A stretch of 36,879 nt of DNA, from the NCBI GenBank assembly GCA_009885445.1, contig VFKQ01000270.1, forward strand, positions 1 through 36,879, read 5' to 3'. The first letter of the stretch is position 1. Every line of letters begins with the position of its first letter. This document shows, piece by piece, positions 30,323-36,879 of this stretch. Position numbers and translations under genes: made by a program. The DNA comes from Anaerolineaceae bacterium (lineage in GTDB: Bacteria; Chloroflexota; Anaerolineae; Anaerolineales; Villigracilaceae). The notes beneath the pieces were generated by a model. The model did not search any database. It was not told where the DNA came from and saw only the letters and a program-made list of their open reading frames with translations.

Positions 30323-32719
30323 ATGGGCGCAAAAAATTTGTTCGGATTGGGCAAGAAGGATTCAAACCCCGAGCAGGCCGCGCCAGCGGACCCTGCCGCT
30401 CAGGCCGCGCCCAAAGCGGGTACGCCCGCTTTAGTGGAGGCCGAACACGCGCTGGAGAAAGTAAAGGAAGCTGTCGCGCAGGCAACGGCAATTGTCGCTG
30501 AATCCGCAACAAAGTCCGCGCCGTTGCGGCCTGTCGTCTTGCCGCATGCTTTTGTCATCATGCCCTTCGGAAAAAAGAAAGGCGCAGATGGGCAGGTCTT
30601 CGACTTCAACGCAATCTATAACGATCTGATCAAGCCCTCGCTGATTATGGCGGGCTTTGAACCGTTCCGCGCTGACGAGGAAACCAAAAGCGGCGACATC
30701 CTGACCGACATGTTCCAGGAATTATTGCTGGCCGACCTGGCCCTGGTAGACATGAGCATTGACAACGCCAACGTTTTTTATGAACTCGGCATCCGCCATG
30801 CGTTTCGCAAACGTGGCATCGTCCACATTCAAGCGGGCCGCGCTTACATGCCTTTTGATGTGTTCAACGTGCGCACCATCCCCTACCATATCGCCCCCGA
30901 GGGCGTGCCCGACCCGTTGTTTCTTGGCAAAGATTGCGTGACCATCGCGCGCGTGGCACGCGATACCTGGGCCTCAGACAGCGAGTCTGTGCACAGCCCT
31001 GTGTTCAACTTGCTGACCGGCCTGCAGGAACCTGACCGCAAAACATTGCGCACGCCGCTGGCCACGGGCTTCTGGCGCGAATATAACGATTGGAAAGAAC
31101 GCGTTGCGATTGCCCAGCGCCGCAAACGCATCGGTGATATTTTGTTGCTCACCGAAGAGATTCGCAACCCGCTGATCAAAGAGGAAGCCATCAACGAAGC
31201 CGGCAAGGCCATGGAAAATCTGGGCCTCAACGAACTGGCCCTCGACCAGTTCCGCCGTGGCATCGAACTCAACCCGGGCAATCTCGAATTTCGACGCAAG
31301 GAATCCTTCCACCTCAATCGCCTGGGCCGCGTAGACGAGGCCATCGTCAAACTCGAAAGCCTGCTCACTGACGCGCCAGACGATCAGGAGGCCATGGCTT
31401 ACCTCGGGCGTATCTACAAAGAAATGTGGCTCGACTCATGGAAAGACCTGCCCGATAAAAAATTGCGTTTGAAGACCGCCTTTGAAACTTATCACTGGTT
31501 ACTGAAGAGCGCCACCACCTACCTGCGCGCGTATCGCACAAATTTACATGAGTACTACCCGGGCGTGAACGCGCTGACCCTGGCCACCATCCTGATTCAA
31601 CTGGCGCAGAAATTCGAAAATCCGCAGGATCGTGATCCTGAGATTGCCCGGCTGGTCGAAATCATGGACGAACTGCGCGGCTCGCTGATCTTCGCCCTCG
31701 AAACAAAAGCCGAAGACGACAACGCCGAATACTGGACGCTGGTCTCGCTGGCCGAACTGCGCGTGCTGACCGCCAAAAAAGTGGAGGGCGTGGTGCGCGC
31801 CTACCGCAAAGCGCTGACCGCCTCGCGGCGTAATCAATTCTTCCTGCAATCCTCAATCAAGCAACTCGAGATTTTGCACGGCCTCGATATGCGCACCGAA
31901 TTTGTGACCGCTGGCATGCAAGTGCTAAATGAAGAACTGGCGCGCATTCAAGCAGATGAAAAACAAGTCAAGTCACCCGCCGCCAGCGCCCTTGAATCAC
32001 CGCGCAAGAAAAGACGTTCCTCAAAAAGCCCGGCGGATGTCTTCCTGTTCACCGGCTACATGGTGGACTATGCGGGCAAGGAAATCTCCAACTTCCCCAA
32101 AGAACGCGAAGCCGAAGTGCGCGCCGACATTGCCAAGCGCCTCGACAAACTTAACGCCGGCTCTGAAGACCTGGCTTTCGTGGCTGGTCTCTCCGCCGGA
32201 AGCGAGCTGATCTTCGCCGAGTTGTGCGCTGAGCGCGGCATTCATTTGGAGGTACACCTGCCTCTGCCCGAGGCCGCTTACGTGCCCGAATTCGTCTCGC
32301 CTGGCGGTGAGGAGTGGGTCGAGCGCTTCTACAAGATTCGCTCCAACCCCTTTGTTGAAGAAGTCTATCAGTCCGATACCATCGGTCCACCTGCCGAGGG
32401 CATGGACCCCTATCGGCGCAACAACCGCTGGGCCTTGTACTCCGCGATGTTACGCGGCAAAGACCGCCTGCACCTCATCGCGCTGTGGGACGGTAAAGCC
32501 GGCCGCCCGCGTGACCGCGACGCGCAGTTGGTGCGCAACATGGTCAACCTCGTCCGCGACACCGGCGGAAAAGTGGAACACATCAATTCTGCAAAATTCT
32601 CGCACACAGGTTACGACGCGCTCGAAGACCTGCTCGGTGATTATTCCTCGCTGGTGCGTTCGTCGGCCACGAAAAAACAGACGGTGGCAAAACGCGTCCC
32701 GAAGAGCAACCCGCAATAA
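30323..32719 (+). CDS. Three-part conflict/signalling protein: DRHyd-like + TPR + SLOG-like
   Basis: The 798-residue protein has no signal peptide. After a low-complexity Ala/Pro-rich tail (1-65) comes a nucleoside deoxyribosyltransferase-like domain (about 73-235): FVIMPFG (80-83), RADEE (117-121), D138/D143 and NANVFYELGIRHA with E154 as expected nucleophile. A TPR-rich region follows (about 255-545), resembling the TRAFs-binding TPR part of ASK kinases. The C-terminal domain (about 572-760), with FLFTGYMVD, GLSAGSELIFAELCAERG, VHLPLP and a NNRWAL...LHLIALWDG segment, looks Rossmann/SLOG-like. It is monocistronic with its own promoter and terminator. I infer a nucleotide-derivative sensing or NAD/nucleoside-cleaving role in stress or defence. 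Confidence 0.78.
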   Translation: MGAKNLFGLGKKDSNPEQAAPADPAAQAAPKAGTPALVEAEHALEKVKEAVAQATAIVAESATKSAPLRPVVLPHAFVIMPFGKKKGADGQVFDFNAIYNDLIKPSLIMAGFEPFRADEETKSGDILTDMFQELLLADLALVDMSIDNANVFYELGIRHAFRKRGIVHIQAGRAYMPFDVFNVRTIPYHIAPEGVPDPLFLGKDCVTIARVARDTWASDSESVHSPVFNLLTGLQEPDRKTLRTPLATGFWREYNDWKERVAIAQRRKRIGDILLLTEEIRNPLIKEEAINEAGKAMENLGLNELALDQFRRGIELNPGNLEFRRKESFHLNRLGRVDEAIVKLESLLTDAPDDQEAMAYLGRIYKEMWLDSWKDLPDKKLRLKTAFETYHWLLKSATTYLRAYRTNLHEYYPGVNALTLATILIQLAQKFENPQDRDPEIARLVEIMDELRGSLIFALETKAEDDNAEYWTLVSLAELRVLTAKKVEGVVRAYRKALTASRRNQFFLQSSIKQLEILHGLDMRTEFVTAGMQVLNEELARIQADEKQVKSPAASALESPRKKRRSSKSPADVFLFTGYMVDYAGKEISNFPKEREAEVRADIAKRLDKLNAGSEDLAFVAGLSAGSELIFAELCAERGIHLEVHLPLPEAAYVPEFVSPGGEEWVERFYKIRSNPFVEEVYQSDTIGPPAEGMDPYRRNNRWALYSAMLRGKDRLHLIALWDGKAGRPRDRDAQLVRNMVNLVRDTGGKVEHINSAKFSHTGYDALEDLLGDYSSLVRSSATKKQTVAKRVPKSNPQ

Positions 32720-32729
32720 GCGCGACAAT

Positions 32730-32766
32730 GACCCGTTGAAATCTGATTCAGCGGGTCGTTTTTTTT
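32730..32766 (+). terminator. Intrinsic terminator after the DRHyd-TPR gene
   Basis: GACCCGTTGAA pairs with TTCAGCGGGTC (one G-U pair) around a short loop, and an eight-base T run follows from 32759. It closes the upstream gene 10 bp beyond its stop. Confidence 0.88.
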
Positions 32767-32812
32767 CTCCAGTAAACTGAACATGCCGCAGATTAGGCGG
32801 CAACCAGTCTGC

Positions 32813-32818
32813 TATAAT
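32813..32818 (+). promoter_or_regulatory. -10 box of the DUF4258 gene, predicted leaderless
   Basis: A perfect TATAAT ends 6 nt before the GTG at 32825. Transcription should start on or next to the GTG. There is no ribosome binding site, and the -35 region is poor. Confidence 0.55.
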
Positions 32819-32824
32819 GACTCT

Positions 32825-33109
32825 GTGACGTCCACCCGACTCCTTTTCCGCGTCCACGCCATTCAGCGCATGTTTGAGCGGCGCATCACGGAAGAAAACG
32901 TGAAGCGCGTTCTGCAAGCGGGCGAAGTAATCGAGGATTATTCCGACGAGATGCCCAACGCGGGCGGAGTGATGTTGGGCAAACGAGGCAGACGTCCGTT
33001 GCATGTGGTCATGTCGGAAAATTCGCGCGAGAATGAAGTGGTCATCATCACCGTGTACGAGCCTGACCCGGCGCAGTGGAATTCAGATTTCAAGACCAGG
33101 AAACGATGA
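32825..33109 (+). CDS. DUF4258-type putative toxin
   Basis: The 94-residue protein begins at a GTG; a longer frame upstream (from 32783) would lie before the promoter. It has FRVHAIQRMFERRITEENVKRVLQAGEVIEDY and RPLHVVMSENSRENEVVIITVYEPDPAQW, the pattern of DUF4258 proteins, which belong near the RelE/BrnT type of toxins and are regularly paired with YgiT-type zinc-finger proteins. It overlaps the following zinc-finger gene by 4 bp. Toxic activity is inferred from this pairing. Confidence 0.82.
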   Translation: MTSTRLLFRVHAIQRMFERRITEENVKRVLQAGEVIEDYSDEMPNAGGVMLGKRGRRPLHVVMSENSRENEVVIITVYEPDPAQWNSDFKTRKR

Positions 33110-33381
33110 TATGCCTGATCTGCAACGAAGCAGAGACGCTTGAGGGCCGCACCTCCGTCGTGCTTGAACGAGACGAAGTTGCGCTGACCTTCCATAACGT
33201 GCCGGCGCGCATCTGTCCGCACTGCGGCGAGGCCTACGCAGATGAAGCTGTGACGGCCAACCTGCTCTGGCAAGCCGAGTCACTGGCTCTGGCCGGCGCT
33301 AAATTTGAAACGCTCGAATATACAAGCATCGAAACACAACCCACCTCCCCACCCGAAAGGAACTTACATTGGCAAAAGTAA
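33106..33381 (+). CDS. YgiT/MqsA-type zinc-finger antitoxin
   Basis: The 91-residue protein has two CxxC pairs, C3/C6 and C37/C40 (CPHC), which should bind one zinc. It matches the N-terminal domain of MqsA and YgiT-type zinc-finger proteins. The helix-turn-helix DNA-binding part of MqsA is absent; the C-terminus is short and polar. The ATG overlaps the stop of the DUF4258 gene. It is the likely antitoxin. It overlaps the next small gene by 13 bp. Confidence 0.85.
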   Translation: MICLICNEAETLEGRTSVVLERDEVALTFHNVPARICPHCGEAYADEAVTANLLWQAESLALAGAKFETLEYTSIETQPTSPPERNLHWQK

Positions 33382-33542
33382 ACTATCAATACGAAAAACG
33401 TCAAAAAGAAATTCAGAAGAAGCGCAAGAAAGACCAGAAGGAAAAGGAAAAGCAAAACAAGAAAGGCATGCCTGCGCAGGTAACCCCCGCCATGCCCGTA
33501 AAGCCTTCAACGGACGCTCCGGCCAAACTTGTGGAAAATTAG
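33369..33542 (+). CDS. Small Lys-rich protein downstream of the TA pair
   Basis: From a TTG at 33369 with AAAGGA 7 nt upstream comes a 57-residue protein starting MAKVNYQYEKRQKEIQKK, followed by a run of Lys, Glu and Gln and ending in a Pro/Ala-rich tail. Short proteins with the MAKVNYxxEKRQKE start are common in bacterial genomes and of unknown function; the charge pattern could bind nucleic acid. It overlaps the antitoxin 3' end and ends just before a strong terminator, so it belongs to the operon. Too short to be found by a simple ATG search. Confidence 0.7.
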   Translation: MAKVNYQYEKRQKEIQKKRKKDQKEKEKQNKKGMPAQVTPAMPVKPSTDAPAKLVEN

Positions 33543-33551
33543 TTTTGACCC

Positions 33552-33596
33552 AAAAAGAGACCAGCCTACTTACGGCTGGTCTCTTTTTGATTTTTT
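33552..33596 (+). terminator. Bidirectional intrinsic terminator
   Basis: AGAGACCAGCC (33556-33566) pairs with GGCTGGTCTCT (33574-33584) around a 7-nt loop, with A-rich sequence before and T-rich sequence after, continued by TTTTTT at 33591. It ends the DUF4258 operon and can also stop the hydrolase transcript coming from the other side. Confidence 0.92.
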
Positions 33597-33619
33597 ACGA
33601 ATCGGAAAGCCGAGGCGGG

Positions 33620-34423
33620 CTAGCTTTTCACGAAATTTACAACCTGTTCCTGAATCTCTTTTGATTGCAATGCACCTCTGTGACCCAATCCGCTGGTCTC
33701 GATATATTGCGCGCTTTTCCAGGCTTTGGCGATAGCACGGCTATCGTCTACGGGCGTGACGTTATCGGCGGCGTCATGGAACATCAAGGCCGGGATGTTT
33801 ATTTGCGCGGCCATCGTCTCGTTGGCAATTGCGCTCAGCACAGCCGGGTCAAAATTCTCATAGAGCATGGCGCGTAAACCTTCGATCACCACATCCGGTA
33901 AATTAGCAAGCGTCTGAAAGCGCGGCAAAGAATCAAGCAGGCGGTTGAAGGCTCCGAAATAAACAAGCTTTTTCGGCGGGGGAAGTTTCAAACTTACCAG
34001 CGCATAAGATGTAATCAGCGTTCCGAAGGAATGAGCAAGGATGGCGTCAAATTGTCCTTCGCGCTGTGCGATCAAATTCATCGTGGGGGCAATCTCGAGG
34101 ACGCTCGTCGTGGTCCCGTCTGATTCGCCATGCGCGGGCTGGTCGTAGGTCACGGCGCGAAAACCGGCAGAAAGCAAAGGCTCCACAAAGCCGGTCATTT
34201 GGGTGCGCGCGCCGCCCCAGCCATGCATCAACAAAACGGAAGGGGCATTTTGATCGCCCCAAGTGGTGACGGCCAGCTCGCCAGCCAGATAAGGGATGCG
34301 GTAATTCGTCCCACGTGCTACGATGGCCTGATCTTCAGGCTTCGACTCATGTTTGGTGGGGGTAAAGAAAGCGCGGTAAACTTTTTTCACAATGGCCTGG
34401 GTTTGGTTAATCGGTGTTGTCAT
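33620..34423 (-). CDS. Alpha/beta hydrolase under TetR control
   Basis: The 267-residue protein is an alpha/beta-hydrolase: SVLLMHGWGGARTQM gives the oxyanion region, AVTYDQPAHGESDG the next strand, and ILAHSFGTLI holds the nucleophile Ser in an A-H-S-F-G variant of GxSxG. A late FHDAADNVTPVDDS and GLGHRGAL give the Asp and His of the triad. AAGGAG precedes the ATG. It follows the TetR gene, separated by an operator with its own promoter, so it is probably induced by the TetR ligand. The substrate is unknown. Confidence 0.85.
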   Translation of the reverse strand: MTTPINQTQAIVKKVYRAFFTPTKHESKPEDQAIVARGTNYRIPYLAGELAVTTWGDQNAPSVLLMHGWGGARTQMTGFVEPLLSAGFRAVTYDQPAHGESDGTTTSVLEIAPTMNLIAQREGQFDAILAHSFGTLITSYALVSLKLPPPKKLVYFGAFNRLLDSLPRFQTLANLPDVVIEGLRAMLYENFDPAVLSAIANETMAAQINIPALMFHDAADNVTPVDDSRAIAKAWKSAQYIETSGLGHRGALQSKEIQEQVVNFVKS

Positions 34424-34440
34424 GTATTCTCCTTGTTGAT

Positions 34441-34470
34441 AACTTACTTAGTAGTAAGTTTGGGCGGCAA
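34441..34470 (-). promoter_or_regulatory. TetR operator and promoter of the hydrolase gene
   Basis: ACTTACT-TAGT-AGTAAGT (34442-34459) is a perfect 7-bp inverted repeat with a 4-bp spacer. It is the same as the operator in the TetR promoter apart from the spacer. On the minus strand TTGCCG (34470-34465) and TAAGTT (34446-34441), 18 bp apart, form the likely promoter; the operator overlaps the -10. Confidence 0.75.
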
Positions 34471-34479
34471 AAAAAATTA

Positions 34480-35052
34480 TCAGGCAAGCAAGTCTTGTTT
34501 GTTTTGTTCCACAACAGCATGGAATTTTCTGGTGCCCATGGCCCGCGCCATTTGCAGTGCACCCTGTAAGCTGGACAGAATCAACGCGGCCTTATCGGCT
34601 GGCTCACCATTGAAGCGGAATGCACCTGAGTCTCTGCCTTCGCTCAGCGTGTCGTGAAGCCAGGTCAGTAATTCTCTGGTCAGCGCACGGGTTTGTTCGC
34701 GCAATGCCTCAGGCAGGGATGTAAATTCAGTTTCTAAAGAACCTGCCAGACAGATCTTGCCTTTGTCGGCGCGCATGTTGGTGTAGATGGCGAGGAACCA
34801 ATCCAGCTTTTGCGCTGGCGCGAGGTCTTTTATGCGCGCGTTGTTGATCCACAAATTAAATCGGTCACGGTAGCGTTGGATAATCGCGCAACCCAGGGCA
34901 TCTTTGGTCGAGAAGTGATAATGGACGGCGGCGTTCTTCACGCCCAACTCGCTGGCTATATGTGCATAACTAAAGCCGTTGTAGCCCCGCTCTTGCAAAA
35001 GGGACTCGGCCAAATCGAGAATCACGCGCTGGGTGTTTGTACTTCTCGCCAT
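34480..35052 (-). CDS. TetR-family transcriptional regulator
   Basis: The 190-residue repressor has an N-terminal helix-turn-helix (about 5-50: RVILDLAESLLQERGYNGFSYAHIASELGVKNAAVHYHF) and an all-helical ligand-binding domain. It should bind the ACTTACT-N4-AGTAAGT palindrome that occurs in its own promoter and before the hydrolase. A -10 box ends 7 nt before its ATG, so its mRNA is predicted to be leaderless. It acts as an autorepressor and controls the hydrolase downstream. Confidence 0.92.
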   Translation of the reverse strand: MARSTNTQRVILDLAESLLQERGYNGFSYAHIASELGVKNAAVHYHFSTKDALGCAIIQRYRDRFNLWINNARIKDLAPAQKLDWFLAIYTNMRADKGKICLAGSLETEFTSLPEALREQTRALTRELLTWLHDTLSEGRDSGAFRFNGEPADKAALILSSLQGALQMARAMGTRKFHAVVEQNKQDLLA

Positions 35053-35059
35053 CCACCCG

Positions 35060-35088
35060 ATATTACTTACTAGTTAGTAAGTTGTCAA
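35060..35088 (-). promoter_or_regulatory. Autoregulated tetR promoter with operator in the spacer
   Basis: TTGACA (35088-35083) and TAATAT (35065-35060) are 17 bp apart. The 18-bp palindrome ACTTACT-AGTT-AGTAAGT (35065-35082) fills the spacer, overlapping the first base of the -10. A bound repressor would exclude RNA polymerase. The ATG starts 7 nt beyond the -10, so the transcript is leaderless. Confidence 0.85.
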
Positions 35089-35101
35089 GGTCTTAAAACC
35101 A

Positions 35102-35117
35102 GGAGCACACCTGCTCC
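35102..35117 (-). terminator. Weak terminator after the nucleotidyltransferase
   Basis: GGAGCA/TGCTCC forms a 6-bp stem with a 4-nt loop. Reading the minus strand, TGGTTTTAAG follows. It lies 9 bp past the stop of the nucleotidyltransferase gene. Confidence 0.5.
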
Positions 35118-35125
35118 CTACTGCA

Positions 35126-36358
35126 TTATTTTTTATCCCCGTCCATCCACTTGGCAAGCGCGTTGCGCCGCGCGGCAACAGAGTTCATGTCTTCATCGCC
35201 CGCGCTGAGGCGCAACAATGTGCCGCTGTGCTGGCGCAACAAATTGAACAGGCGCGGAATATACAGCCACGACACGCGCCATGAATTTGCGTCAAACTGA
35301 TTAATCTGCGCCAGTTTTTCGCGCGGAATGAAAACAGCTTGAAACAATTTAACGATTTTATTTTTGAGCCCGCGTTCCTGGGCGAAGGCGGAGATATTAT
35401 CGCTGACCGGGTCGTGGCCGGTGGTTTCGGTACTGAAGAGTTGACCGATGGCGACCGCGAGCATCGCGTCTCGGTCGGGGTGGGCGGATAAAGCTGTCAG
35501 CGTTGAGTCAGGCACGTTGGCGCTGACCAGCGTCCGCGCGGTGGCGAGCGCGAGGTAGATGATGCGCGACCAGCCCCAGCGCTGAGTCCGCTCGAGGAGG
35601 GAGTTCCAATTTAATTCCGCTGCATAAAAATCAATGGCCCAGGCGATGTCGCAGATGGCGCGCAGTCCGCCGTAGCCGAAGCGATGCGTGTGCGCGATGT
35701 GTTTGCACAGATAAAGCAGGTTGTCTTCGGCGCTGAGGGCGTGGACATTTGCCTTAACCAGTTTAACGGGGACACTGCGCTCAATCACATCTTGCGGCGT
35801 GTCGTCATCGAGCATGATCGTCCAATGCAATTCAATGATGATGCCCGTGGACGAAACGAGCGGCGCGATGTGTCCGCCTTTGTTGAGGCTCAGCGCTTTC
35901 TCGCCGTGGACGGTGTAGCCGAGTTGGTCAACGAGCAGACGATAGGCTGATTCGATGCGGCCATTGGGAATCAAAATGTCAATGTCACTCATGCGCCGAA
36001 TGCCGATATTTTTATAAACCTTGTCGGCGAGAAACAAACCTTTGAGGGCAATGATTTTTATGTTGTGCGGGCTGAGCGTTTGCGAAATTTTTTCAAGCTC
36101 TGAATACAGCCCCAGATTCGTTACAGAGTTTTGCATGAGTTGCGCTGACCAGCGTTTGGCCTGACGCGGCGGGGCAAATTTAATTAAATCTTTTTTGCGC
36201 AGTTGATGCACGAGCAATGTGTCTACGCGGTGCAACACAGCCAACTTGTACAAGTCTGCCCATTCTTGTGCAGAGGCGGGCAGGTGCTCAATTTTTTCGG
36301 CGCGCATGTTGAGCAATTGCAACAGCAGACTTTGCGTAGCGAGCGTTGCGTTATCCAA
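35126..36358 (-). CDS. Nucleotidyltransferase-fold protein (NTP_transf_5-like)
   Basis: The 410-residue protein has KIIALKGLFLADKVYKNIGIRRMSDIDILI at about 100-130, with KG, R and the DxD of nucleotidyltransferase folds, then an alpha-helical remainder of about 250 residues. It fits the uncharacterised nucleotidyltransferase family (NTP_transf_5) often found beside lasso-peptide-type B2 proteins. It overlaps the B2 gene by 8 bp, so they are coupled. It may modify a peptide or protein with a nucleotide; this is inference. Confidence 0.8.
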   Translation of the reverse strand: MDNATLATQSLLLQLLNMRAEKIEHLPASAQEWADLYKLAVLHRVDTLLVHQLRKKDLIKFAPPRQAKRWSAQLMQNSVTNLGLYSELEKISQTLSPHNIKIIALKGLFLADKVYKNIGIRRMSDIDILIPNGRIESAYRLLVDQLGYTVHGEKALSLNKGGHIAPLVSSTGIIIELHWTIMLDDDTPQDVIERSVPVKLVKANVHALSAEDNLLYLCKHIAHTHRFGYGGLRAICDIAWAIDFYAAELNWNSLLERTQRWGWSRIIYLALATARTLVSANVPDSTLTALSAHPDRDAMLAVAIGQLFSTETTGHDPVSDNISAFAQERGLKNKIVKLFQAVFIPREKLAQINQFDANSWRVSWLYIPRLFNLLRQHSGTLLRLSAGDEDMNSVAARRNALAKWMDGDKK

Positions 36359-36821
36359 AGATAGCCACCACGCCGAAACGACTGCGAATTTTTCCGCCGG
36401 TCACATAGAATGGACCGCAACGGAGCCAGGCGTGCGCTTCCATTTCGTCGCGCTTGTTCACTTTGAAAGCCGCGCCCATGTATAACGTGCTGTGAATGCC
36501 GCGGCGATGCAAGAGATATTTTGCCGAAACGGCCTGCGGATAACAGTTACTCTTCCACGGTGTATAACGACTGGCCGAATCAATTGCCCAGGCCACGCGG
36601 CGCGCCTCGGCAAGATGAGACTCGCTTTCCTGGGCTTGACTCTCAACTCGTGTGGGGCCGAGATAGCGCGCAATGCGCTCGAACGAAACGGTGAGGATGA
36701 TGAAGCGCGACAGGCCCAACAGAATGTAGGCTTTTACAAACAGCCACTTATCGCGCAAAGGCTTGCGCAAAAAATGGCGCAAGCGCACGAGGTGACGTTG
36801 TGTGCGGGGGGAGAGTTTCAT
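36351..36821 (-). CDS. Lasso-peptide biosynthesis B2-like cysteine protease
   Basis: The 156-residue protein resembles the B2 (McjB C-terminal) transglutaminase-like protease. C93 in KSNCYPQA and H130 in EAHAWL stand at the usual spacing, but the third catalytic residue (Asp) is not evident in CGPFYVTGG. In lasso peptide clusters B2 removes the leader peptide. Here the partner is a nucleotidyltransferase; precursor, cyclase and B1 genes would lie beyond the window edge, if they exist. An octamer repeat array lies directly upstream. Confidence 0.8.
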   Translation of the reverse strand: MKLSPRTQRHLVRLRHFLRKPLRDKWLFVKAYILLGLSRFIILTVSFERIARYLGPTRVESQAQESESHLAEARRVAWAIDSASRYTPWKSNCYPQAVSAKYLLHRRGIHSTLYMGAAFKVNKRDEMEAHAWLRCGPFYVTGGKIRSRFGVVAIFG

Positions 36822-36868
36822 GAAGTTGGATAGTGAGATAGTTTAATAGTTCGATAGTTGGGCGCTTA
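36821..36868. repeat. Octamer array upstream of the B2 gene
   Basis: In 8-bp register: TGAAGTTG (36821), GATAGTGA, GATAGTTT, AATAGTTC, GATAGTTG, GGCGCTTA. The unit GATAGTTT is identical to that in the array at 21301-21340. It begins at the start codon of the B2 gene. The last 11 bases of the window show nothing further. Confidence 0.75.
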
Positions 36869-36879
36869 CAAATGATGGG

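Overview
The window looks like chromosomal DNA of a moderately GC-rich, non-proteobacterial bacterium. The best guess is an Anaerolineae-like member of the Chloroflexota. The reasons are an ancient-type rpmH-rnpA-yidD-yidC-jag block, RNase Y, a KimA-type potassium importer with two TrkA-like genes, an SUI1/eIF1-like protein, very large GAF-rich histidine kinases, and several genes that seem to be transcribed without a leader. The taxonomic call is an inference from gene content, not from a marker alignment.

Layout. (1) 1-370: tRNA-Tyr(GTA) and tRNA-Thr(TGT) on the minus strand with one promoter. (2) 369-5976, minus strand: a tight recX-rny-histidine kinase-response regulator operon. It is preceded by an unexplained segment (6023-6304) with a -10 box at one end and a strong intrinsic terminator at the other, so it may be a small RNA or an attenuated leader. 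(3) 6454-8739, plus strand: malic enzyme fused to a phosphotransacetylase-like domain. (4) 8893-12559, minus strand: the ribosome/RNase P/membrane-insertase block rpmH-rnpA-yidD-(PQQ-propeller lipoprotein)-yidC-jag; the lipoprotein is a guest in this order. (5) 12830-19534, minus strand: a large sensor kinase, a KimA-like K+ importer and two TrkA-like RCK proteins. (6) 19832-23151, minus strand: plsC, cmk and a membrane glycosyltransferase-like protein. (7) 23312-24936, plus strand: SUI1-like factor, a RelB/RelE-type toxin-antitoxin pair and small unknown membrane ORFs. (8) 25013-29757, plus strand: yqeY-pgpH-ybeY-dagK-endonuclease IV. (9) 29848-33542: an SMR transporter, a stand-alone three-part protein (deoxyribosyltransferase-like, TPR, SLOG-like) resembling the bacterial relatives of animal ASK signalling proteins, and a DUF4258/zinc-finger toxin-antitoxin pair. 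(10) 33620-36821, minus strand: a TetR-controlled hydrolase with two matching operators, then a nucleotidyltransferase and a lasso-peptide-type B2 protease at the window edge.

The most unusual layer is non-coding. Two ~140-160 bp palindromic elements each carry a perfect 9-bp target duplication; one has landed on the stop codon of a trkA gene just upstream of the rpmH promoter. Blocks of degenerate 7-bp and 8-bp periodic sequence lie exactly at gene starts and stops between about 21.2 and 28.9 kb and again at 36.8 kb, and one block is translated inside the glycosyltransferase gene. At least five genes have a -10 hexamer 6-7 nt before the start codon, predicting leaderless mRNAs. A TetR operator with 7-bp arms and a 4-bp spacer occurs twice, once filling the 17-bp spacer of the regulator's own promoter.

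Functional links: PgpH (predicted c-di-AMP hydrolase) and KimA/TrkA (K+ uptake, c-di-AMP targets in Firmicutes) are both present. YidC, YidD and Jag/KhpB with RnpA and L34 form a membrane-biogenesis and RNA-maturation unit. RNase Y, YbeY and Jag/KhpB add an RNA-metabolism theme.
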